Shown here: positions 58,411-64,000 of the stretch, in pieces | How the letters are laid out: every line of letters starts with the position of its first letter | How positions within the stretch are numbered: position 1 is the first letter of the stretch | DNA from: Saccharopolyspora kobensis | GTDB taxonomy: Bacteria; Actinomycetota; Actinomycetes; Mycobacteriales; Pseudonocardiaceae | Length of the DNA: 64,000 bases | Reading direction: 5' to 3' | NCBI RefSeq assembly: GCF_900108315.1 | Contig: NZ_FNVB01000002.1 | Location: forward strand, 558,001 to 622,000 | Program-made: the position numbers and the translations under genes | Notes under the pieces: generated by a model | Databases searched by the model: none | What the model was told of the DNA's origin: nothing | Seen by the model: only the letters and a program-made list of their open reading frames with translations

Positions 58411-59595
58411 ATGAGTGCTGTCACCGCGAGCAAGCCCGCTCTCCCGGGCTGGCTGTACGTCCTCTTCCTCGCCCTGCTGGCCACGGCCACCGATGAGTTC
58501 ATCATCGCCGGGGTGCTGCGGGCCATCGCCGACGATCTCCGGGTGAGCGTCGCCGCGGCCGGGCAGCTGGTGACCGTCTTCGCCGTCGTGTACGCGGTGG
58601 GGGCGCCCACCCTCGCAGTGGTGTGCGAGCGGTTCCCGCGCCGCGCAGTCATGGTCGGCGGGCTCGGGGTCTTCGTGCTGTCGAACGCCGCCGCTGCGGT
58701 CGCACCCGGCTACTGGTGGCTGCTGGCCGCCAGGGTCGCCGCCGCGGTGATCGCCTCGGCCGCCTTCGCCACCGCTGGAGCCGGGGCGCCACCGCAGCAG
58801 CAAGGTCGTTACCTGGCGGTGGTCACCGCAGGGATGACCGCAGCGCTGTTCACCGGCGTGCCGCTCGGCACCTGGCTGGGCGGCACGATGGGCTGGCGGG
58901 CCACGTTCTGGCTGATCGCCGCGGTCGGCGCCATCGTGATGGCCGGTGTGCTCGCCACCGCGCCGAAGGTCTCCGGCGGGGAGATCGCCCCGCTGCGCGA
59001 ACGCCTCGCGCCGCTGCGCGATCCCGGCGTGCTGCGGCTCGTGCTGGTCACGTTCCTGGCCGCCAGCGGCGGGCTGATATTCTACACCTACCTGGCCGCC
59101 TACACCCGCGAGGTGGCCGGGGACTCCACCGCCGCGCTGCCGTTCCCGCTCTTCGTGGTCGGCGTGGCCGGGCTGGTCGGCGCGCTGCTCGCAGGCCGGG
59201 TCACCGATTCCTGGGGCCCGCACCGGAGCCTGCGGGTGGTGATCGGCGGGCATGCCGTCGCGCTGGGTCTCGCCGCGTTCCTCGGGTTCAGCGGCGCGGG
59301 CGGCACCGTCCCGCTCGCCGCGGTGATCGGTTTCTGGGCCGTCTTCGCCTGGGGCCTGACACCGCCGGTGCAGGGAAGCATCCTGCTGGCCGCCGGTCCG
59401 AGCGCCGGGATGACCGCGCTCGCGCTGAACATCTCCGGGCTCTACCTGGGCACCGGTGTCGCCGGGGCGGTGGGCGGAGCGGTGATCAGCACCGTCGGCA
59501 TCCCGTACCTCCCCTTGGCCGCCGCGCTGCTGATGGCGCTGTCCTTCGCCCTCGCCTGGGCTCCCGCACCGGCCCGTCTCACCACACCCGTGTGA
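58411..59595 (+). CDS. MFS exporter, DHA1 (12-TM) type
   Basis: A 394-residue drug:proton antiporter with twelve hydrophobic segments. TDEFIIAGVLRAIADDL in TM1, the TM2-3 loop VCERFPRRAVMVGG, and the TM5 motif GVPLGTWLGGTMGWRATFWL place it with the AraJ/YdhP-like DHA1 exporters. It starts nine bases after a MerR-type promoter, so the message is nearly leaderless. The upstream MerR gene, here frameshifted, is the expected activator. A terminator hairpin follows. Confidence 0.9.
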   Translation: MSAVTASKPALPGWLYVLFLALLATATDEFIIAGVLRAIADDLRVSVAAAGQLVTVFAVVYAVGAPTLAVVCERFPRRAVMVGGLGVFVLSNAAAAVAPGYWWLLAARVAAAVIASAAFATAGAGAPPQQQGRYLAVVTAGMTAALFTGVPLGTWLGGTMGWRATFWLIAAVGAIVMAGVLATAPKVSGGEIAPLRERLAPLRDPGVLRLVLVTFLAASGGLIFYTYLAAYTREVAGDSTAALPFPLFVVGVAGLVGALLAGRVTDSWGPHRSLRVVIGGHAVALGLAAFLGFSGAGGTVPLAAVIGFWAVFAWGLTPPVQGSILLAAGPSAGMTALALNISGLYLGTGVAGAVGGAVISTVGIPYLPLAAALLMALSFALAWAPAPARLTTPV

Positions 59596-59619
59596 GCGCA
59601 GCTCGTCGGGCAGACGCAG

Positions 59620-59654
59620 TTCGGCCCCGCCCGGAGCCTCCGGGCGGGGCCGAA
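59620..59654. terminator. Bidirectional terminator hairpin
   Basis: TTCGGCCCCGCCCGG and its exact reverse complement form a 15-bp stem with loop AGCCT between the converging MFS exporter (59595) and acyl-CoA carboxylase alpha gene (59661). Confidence 0.88.
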
Positions 59655-59660
59655 TCGCGG

Positions 59661-61424
59661 TCAGTCCTTGATCTCGCAGAGGGTGGTGCCCTGGGAGACC
59701 GAGTCGCCCGGTTGGGCCGACAGGCCCGTGACCGTGCCCGCCTTGTGGGCCGTCACCGGGTTCTCCATCTTCATCGCTTCCAGGACCGCGATCTGCTCGC
59801 CGGCTTCGACCTGCTGGCCGTCGGTCACCGACACCTTGACGATGGTGCCCTGCATCGGCGCCGTCACCGCGTCACCGGAGACCGCCGCTCCGGCCTTGCT
59901 CGCGGAGCGCTTGCGCGGCTTGGCCTTCGACGCCGGGGCCGCACCGGAGACCGCCAGCTCCGCGGGCAGCGTCACTTCGAGGCGGCGACCGCCGACCTCG
60001 ACGGTGATGCTCTGGCGCGCCTCCGGCTCCGCGGCCTCGGCGCCACCGGTGAACGGCTCGATGGTGTTGTCGAACTCGGTCTCGATCCAGCGGGTGTGCA
60101 CGGTGAAGCCGTCGGTGCCGGTGAACGCCGGGTCGCGCACGATCGCGCGGTGGAACGGCAGGACCGTGGCCATGCCCTCCACCACCATCTCGTCCAGGAC
60201 GCGGCGCGAGCGCTCCAGCGCCTGCTGCCGGTCCGCGCCGGTCACGATCACCTTGGCCAGCAGCGAGTCGAACTGCCCGCCGATCACGCTGCCGGACTCC
60301 ACGCCCGCGTCCACCCGCACGCCCGGGCCGTGCGGCGCGACGAAGCGGGTCACGGTGCCGGGCGCGGGCAGGAACCCGCGGCCTGCGTCCTCGCCGTTGA
60401 TGCGGAACTCGATGGAGTGGCCGCGCGGCTTCGGGTCCTCGGTGTGCTCGAGCTTCGCGCCCTCGGCGATCCGGAACTGGCCGCGCACCAGGTCGATGCC
60501 GGTGGTCTCCTCCGACACCGGGTGCTCGACCTGCAGCCGGGTGTTGACCTCCAGGAACGAGATCGTCCCGTCCATGCCGACCAGGAACTCCACGGTGCCC
60601 GCGCCGTAGTAGCCGGCCTCGGCGCAGATCGCGCGGGCCGCCTCGTGGATGGTGCGGTGCTGCTCGTCGCTGAGGAACGGCGCCGGGGCCTCCTCGACCA
60701 GCTTCTGGTGGCGGCGCTGCAGCGAGCAGTCGCGGGTGCCGACGACGACCACGTTGCCGTGCTGGTCGGCCAGCACCTGGGCCTCCACGTGCCGCGGGCG
60801 GTCCAGGTAGCGCTCCACGAAGCACTCGCCCCGCCCGAAAGCGGTCTCGGCCTCGCGCACCGCCGAGGCGTAGAGCTCGGGGATCTCCTCGATGGTCCGG
60901 GCGACCTTCAGCCCGCGGCCGCCACCGCCGAAGGCGGCCTTGATGGCCACCGGCAGGCCGTGCTCCTCGGCGAAGGCCACCACCTCGTCGGCGCCGGACA
61001 CCGGGTCCTTGGTGCCGGGCACCAGCGGCGCACCGGCCCGGGTGGCGATGTGCCGGGCGGTGACCTTGTCGCCGAGGTCGCGGATCGCCTGCGGCGACGG
61101 GCCGATCCAGATCAGGCCCGCGTCCAGCACCGCCTGGGCGAAGTCGGCGTTCTCCGACAGGAACCCGTAGCCGGGGTGCACCGCGTCGGCCTCGGCGCGC
61201 TTGGCCACGTCGATGATCTTGTCGATGTTCAGGTACGACTCGCCGGGCGTCGACCCGCCCAGCGCGAAGGCCTCGTCGGCCAGCCGCACGAACAGCGCGT
61301 CCGCGTCCGGCTCGGCGTACACCGCGACCGAGGCGATGCCCTCGTCCTTGCAGGCGCGGATCACCCGCACCGCGATCTCACCGCGGTTGGCGATCAGGAC
61401 CTTGCTGATCGGCGTCACGTCCAC
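59661..61424 (-). CDS. accA3: Acyl-CoA carboxylase alpha subunit (biotin carboxylase plus BCCP)
   Basis: A 587-residue biotin-dependent carboxylase subunit. The biotin carboxylase domain has [20 protein letters not shown], the ATP-grasp loop [33 protein letters not shown] and [19 protein letters not shown]. The C-terminal BCCP domain carries the biotinyl lysine (about 552) in [11 protein letters not shown]. With the downstream-listed beta and epsilon subunits it makes malonyl- or methylmalonyl-CoA for fatty-acid and polyketide synthesis. GTG 61424, nine bases after GAGGAG, is preferred; TTG 61433 abuts the site. It is the last gene of a minus-strand operon. Confidence 0.94.
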   Translation of the reverse strand: MDVTPISKVLIANRGEIAVRVIRACKDEGIASVAVYAEPDADALFVRLADEAFALGGSTPGESYLNIDKIIDVAKRAEADAVHPGYGFLSENADFAQAVLDAGLIWIGPSPQAIRDLGDKVTARHIATRAGAPLVPGTKDPVSGADEVVAFAEEHGLPVAIKAAFGGGGRGLKVARTIEEIPELYASAVREAETAFGRGECFVERYLDRPRHVEAQVLADQHGNVVVVGTRDCSLQRRHQKLVEEAPAPFLSDEQHRTIHEAARAICAEAGYYGAGTVEFLVGMDGTISFLEVNTRLQVEHPVSEETTGIDLVRGQFRIAEGAKLEHTEDPKPRGHSIEFRINGEDAGRGFLPAPGTVTRFVAPHGPGVRVDAGVESGSVIGGQFDSLLAKVIVTGADRQQALERSRRVLDEMVVEGMATVLPFHRAIVRDPAFTGTDGFTVHTRWIETEFDNTIEPFTGGAEAAEPEARQSITVEVGGRRLEVTLPAELAVSGAAPASKAKPRKRSASKAGAAVSGDAVTAPMQGTIVKVSVTDGQQVEAGEQIAVLEAMKMENPVTAHKAGTVTGLSAQPGDSVSQGTTLCEIKD

Positions 61425-61683
61425 AGTGGCCAACTCCTCAACTCCCGGCGCGACGCCGGACGACTGGCGAAACCTTGTCTGAACACGTCAGAGCCTGTCT
61501 TTGTCTTTGAAACGCCGAAGACGTTCAGCCCGCCCTCGGCGCTTGCACCGCCGCGGGTTCTCAGCGCTCGCCCGGCGAGGACGGCCCGGCCGCCGTGCAT
61601 TGGGCCGGGCACCCGCAGTCCGGGCGGGCGCTGAGTTCCCGCTACCGGCACCGCTGCGCAAGACGAGTCCACCCGACAGGCCT
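61425..61683. other. Gap between accE and accA with no gene seen
   Basis: About 260 bp within the carboxylase operon. A minus-strand frame runs through it (…[16 protein letters not shown]…) but continues from inside accE in another frame and lacks a start. An internal promoter for the alpha subunit is possible. Nothing else was recognised. Confidence 0.4.
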
Positions 61684-61938
61684 TCAGCCCGGCAGCGCCG
61701 AAGCGCGCCAGGCGTGCGGGCCGGGCCGCAGCGGCCGCCGCCCGGCGGGGTGGCGGACCGCCGCGGCGGGATCGCCCCACCGCGACATCGGCTCGGGCCG
61801 CGGCTCGGCCGACGCCGCCTTGGCCGCGGCCAGCCCGGTCAGCGCGGCGGTCAGCGCGGCGAGCTCGACCTCGTCGGGATCACCGCGCACGATGCGCAGC
61901 ACCGGCCGCTCCGGCACCGCGTCCGCGTCGTGGCTCAT
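61684..61938 (-). CDS. accE: Acyl-CoA carboxylase epsilon subunit
   Basis: An 84-residue protein. The N-terminal RPVLRIVRGDPDEVELAALT followed by AALTGLAAAKAASAEPRPEP and a tail with RWGDPAAAVRH matches the actinobacterial AccE family (VVRGNPTDEELAALVAVL pattern), which bridges alpha and beta subunits and stimulates carboxylase activity. ATG 61938 has GGAGGAG upstream. It lies 22 bp after the beta subunit gene. Confidence 0.88.
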   Translation of the reverse strand: MSHDADAVPERPVLRIVRGDPDEVELAALTAALTGLAAAKAASAEPRPEPMSRWGDPAAAVRHPAGRRPLRPGPHAWRASALPG

Positions 61939-61960
61939 TGCGCTCCTCCTCCGGCAGCCG

Positions 61961-63598
61961 TCACAGCGGGATGTTGCCGTGCTTCTTGGCGGGCAGGCTC
62001 TCCCGCTTGTCGCGCAGCATCCGCAGCGATCGCGCCACGTAGCCGCGGGTGAACGACGGCGGGATCACCGAGTCGACGTAGCCGCGCTCGGCGGCGACGT
62101 AGGGGTTGCACAGGGTGTCCTCGTACTCCTGCTGCAACCGCGCCCGCAGCGCTTCGACGTCCTCGCCGTCGTCCGCGGCCTCCGCCAGCTGGCGGCGGTA
62201 GAGGATGTTGACCGCGCCCTGCGCGCCCATCACCGCGATCTGCGCGGTCGGCCAGGCCAGGTTGATGTCCGCGCCCAGGTGCTTGGAGCCCATCACGTCG
62301 TAGGCACCGCCGTAGGCCTTGCGGGTGATCACGGTGACCAGCGGGACCGTCGCCTCGGCGTAGGCGTAGAGCAGCTTCGCGCCGCGGCGGATGATGCCGT
62401 TCCACTCCTGGTCGGTGCCCGGCAGGAAGCCCGGCACGTCGACGAAGGTCAGCACCGGGATGTTGAACGCGTCGCAGGTCCGCACGAACCGGGCGGCCTT
62501 CTCGCTGGCGTCGATGTCCAGGGTGCCCGCGAACTGGGTGGGCTGGTTGGCCACCACGCCCACCGGGCGGCCCTCGATGCGCCCGAAGCCGGTGATGATG
62601 TTCGGCGCGAACAGCGCGCCGGTCTCCAGGAAGTCCTCGTCGTCGACGACGCGGGAGATGACCTGGAGCATGTCGTAGGGCTGGTTCGGCGAGTCCGGGA
62701 CCAGGGTGTCCAGCTCGCGGTCGAGGTCGGTGATCGAGTCGGCGATCGCGCCCTCGGCGATGTCGGCGTCGAAGACCGGCGCTTCGGCGAGGTTGTTGCT
62801 CGGCAGGAACGACAGCAGTTCCTTGACGTAGCCGATCGCGTCGTCCTCGTCGGCGGCCAGGTAGTGCGCGTTGCCCGAGCGGGAGTTGTGCGTGCGGGCG
62901 CCGCCGAGGTCCTCGAAGGTGACGTCCTCACCGGTGACGGTCTTGATCACGTCCGGGCCGGTGATGAACATGTGCGAGGTCTGGTCGACCATCACGGTGA
63001 AGTCGGTGATCGCCGGCGAGTACACCGCGCCGCCCGCGCACGGGCCCATGATCAGCGAGATCTGCGGGATCACGCCGGAGGCGTGGGTGTTGCGCTTGAA
63101 GATCTCGGCGTAGAGGCCCAGCGCCGCGACGCCCTCCTGGATCCGCGCGCCGCCGGAGTCGTTGATGCCGATCAGCGGGCACCCGGTCTTGAGCGCCAGG
63201 TCCATCACCTTGACGATCTTCTCGCCGAAGACCTCGCCCAGCGAACCGCCGAAGACGGTGAAGTCCTGGGAGAACACGCACACCTTGCGCCCGTCGACGG
63301 TGCCGTAGCCGGTCACCACGCCGTCGCCGTAGGGGCGGTTGGCGTCCAGGCCGAAGTTGGTGGAGCGGTGCCGGGCGTGCTCGTCGAGCTCCACGAACGA
63401 GCCCGGGTCCAGCAGCAGGTCGATCCGCTCGCGGGCGGTGTACTTGCCCTTGGCGTGCTGCTTGGCCACCGCGCGCTCCGAGCCGGCGTGCACCGCCTCG
63501 TCGTTGCGCCGGTACAGATCCGCCAGCTTGCCCGCGGTCGTGTGGATGTCCGGCACGTCCGCCGGCGGCTGACCGACCGGCTCCGTCGCGCTGCTCAT
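61961..63598 (-). CDS. pccB: Acyl-CoA (propionyl-/acetyl-CoA) carboxylase beta subunit
   Basis: A 545-residue carboxyltransferase with two crotonase-like domains. The N half holds [40 protein letters not shown] and [20 protein letters not shown] (oxyanion glycines); the C half has [40 protein letters not shown] and [19 protein letters not shown]. The Asp in the C-half pocket (YDVM) is typical of propionyl-CoA-preferring AccD5/PccB. It is the first gene of the pccB-accE-accA operon, with ATG 63598. A TetR-type gene on the same strand ends 215 bp upstream. Confidence 0.94.
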   Translation of the reverse strand: MSSATEPVGQPPADVPDIHTTAGKLADLYRRNDEAVHAGSERAVAKQHAKGKYTARERIDLLLDPGSFVELDEHARHRSTNFGLDANRPYGDGVVTGYGTVDGRKVCVFSQDFTVFGGSLGEVFGEKIVKVMDLALKTGCPLIGINDSGGARIQEGVAALGLYAEIFKRNTHASGVIPQISLIMGPCAGGAVYSPAITDFTVMVDQTSHMFITGPDVIKTVTGEDVTFEDLGGARTHNSRSGNAHYLAADEDDAIGYVKELLSFLPSNNLAEAPVFDADIAEGAIADSITDLDRELDTLVPDSPNQPYDMLQVISRVVDDEDFLETGALFAPNIITGFGRIEGRPVGVVANQPTQFAGTLDIDASEKAARFVRTCDAFNIPVLTFVDVPGFLPGTDQEWNGIIRRGAKLLYAYAEATVPLVTVITRKAYGGAYDVMGSKHLGADINLAWPTAQIAVMGAQGAVNILYRRQLAEAADDGEDVEALRARLQQEYEDTLCNPYVAAERGYVDSVIPPSFTRGYVARSLRMLRDKRESLPAKKHGNIPL

Positions 63599-63813
63599 GC
63601 AACCAACCCGTCCTCGTTACCTGCTCCGACCTCAGTATCCGCCCGCGATCACGGCGAACGCAGCACTGATTCTTGCGGAGATTAGTTCGGCGGCCGGTCT
63701 CGCGTCAATGCGGAAGTGACCAGCGAATAGATCACACCGATCGGCAACCACCTGCGGATTCGCCGGTTAAGTGAATGGCCGGTAGTCGAGGCTCAAGTTG
63801 TGGTCGAGCGCAC

Positions 63814-64000
63814 TCAGCCGATCGGGGTAGCCAGCATCAGAGCCGCTCCGACGGCCAGCAGCGCCTCCACGTCGCGGACCGCGCCGGTGCGCGCCATGTC
63901 GTTGGCCACCGTCAGCGCCGCCTGCACCAGGATCCGGGAGCGCACCTGGTCCAGCTCGGGTCGCGCCTCGCACAGCAGCCCGACCCACTCGGCGACGTAG
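63814..64000 (-). CDS. C-terminal end of a TetR-family regulator (gene continues beyond the window)
   Basis: The last 61 residues of a protein read on the minus strand, stopping with TGA at 63814-63816. YVAEWVGLLCEARPELDQVR, SRILVQAALTVANDMARTG and VEALLAVGAALMLATPIG match the C-terminal helices of TetR regulators found beside acyl-CoA carboxylase and acyl-CoA dehydrogenase genes. The DNA-binding part lies outside the window, so the call rests on the tail and the context. Confidence 0.6.
   Translation of the reverse strand, partial: YVAEWVGLLCEARPELDQVRSRILVQAALTVANDMARTGAVRDVEALLAVGAALMLATPIG

Noticed and set aside
58623..61634. A 1003-codon open frame on the plus strand across the MFS and carboxylase genes
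   Set aside because: It is antisense to the acyl-CoA carboxylase alpha subunit and out of frame with the MFS gene; its composition (His, Arg, Asp, Val-rich) is that of a mirror frame in GC-rich DNA, with no recognisable domains.
1..64000. CRISPR arrays, tRNA/rRNA genes, prophage or integrase genes
   Set aside because: No regularly spaced direct repeats, no cloverleaf-like T-loop plus CCA pattern, and no recombinase or phage structural motifs were seen; weak RNA genes could still be missed by eye.

Overview
The window is about 64 kb of GC-rich DNA (roughly 70-75 % by eye). It is densely packed with genes, many with GTG or TTG starts and ATGA/GTGA stop-start overlaps. Gene content points to a mycelial actinobacterium of the Pseudonocardiales: stand-alone LigD polymerase and phosphoesterase, DUF5709, DUF3040 and DUF2795 proteins, an acyl-CoA carboxylase with an epsilon subunit, Lrp-controlled branched-chain 2-oxoacid dehydrogenase genes, and a cysteine-type leader peptide. 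Saccharopolyspora is my best guess at the genus, with low confidence. I saw no rRNA, tRNA, CRISPR array, prophage or transposase gene.

Layout. 1-2350: larE (5' end missing), larB and larC for the nickel-pincer nucleotide cofactor. 2332-5212: a MarR regulator divergent from an unknown membrane protein, then an NTF2-like protein and an SGNH hydrolase. 5187-8745: a three-subunit molybdenum aldehyde oxidoreductase of the PaoABC type. 8801-10448: LigD polymerase and phosphoesterase encoded separately. 10941-13287: a CoA-transferase and exonuclease III. 13524-17505: an Lrp regulator divergent from E1alpha-E1beta-E2. 17555-22356: a cation antiporter, an unknown DNA-binding protein, a drug-export ABC pair and a GntR regulator. 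22380-23981: an orphan 533-residue protein of lower GC. 24495-27276: an MFS exporter, a TetR regulator and a HAD phosphatase. 27418-32849: a probable organosulfur island (amino-acid-type ABC transporter, leader peptide, SsuE-like FMN reductase, class III aminotransferase). 33329-36257: an ATPase-fold regulator, transketolase and small DUF proteins. 36470-42779: a secreted collagenase-type protease, a LysR regulator, an MBL hydrolase, an amidohydrolase and a small membrane-anchored protein. 42805-46766: a double-module Lrp regulator divergent from an AbgT transporter and an M20 amidase. 46818-49150: a TetR regulator divergent from two tandem methyltransferases. 49155-52579: a STAND-like ATPase with a membrane-anchored periplasmic-binding-type receptor. 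52747-57693: an S15/CocE hydrolase, a DUF885 peptidase and a secreted GH43 enzyme. 57951-59595: a frameshifted MerR gene and an MFS exporter. 59661-64000: pccB-accE-accA and the end of a TetR gene.

The least expected content is non-coding. An interspersed element of about 110 bp occurs four times between 16.2 and 31.6 kb. Every copy is in sense orientation at the 5' end of a gene, and in two genes it has become coding. Two 85-bp nested palindromes, two 44-bp AT-rich palindromes and a scattered TCCACWGTGGA palindrome are also present. The best protein-level candidates for an undescribed system are the STAND ATPase/receptor pair at 49155-52579 and the orphan protein at 22380-23981. The organosulfur island carries a leaderless cysteine-type leader peptide, which suggests its substrate and its control.
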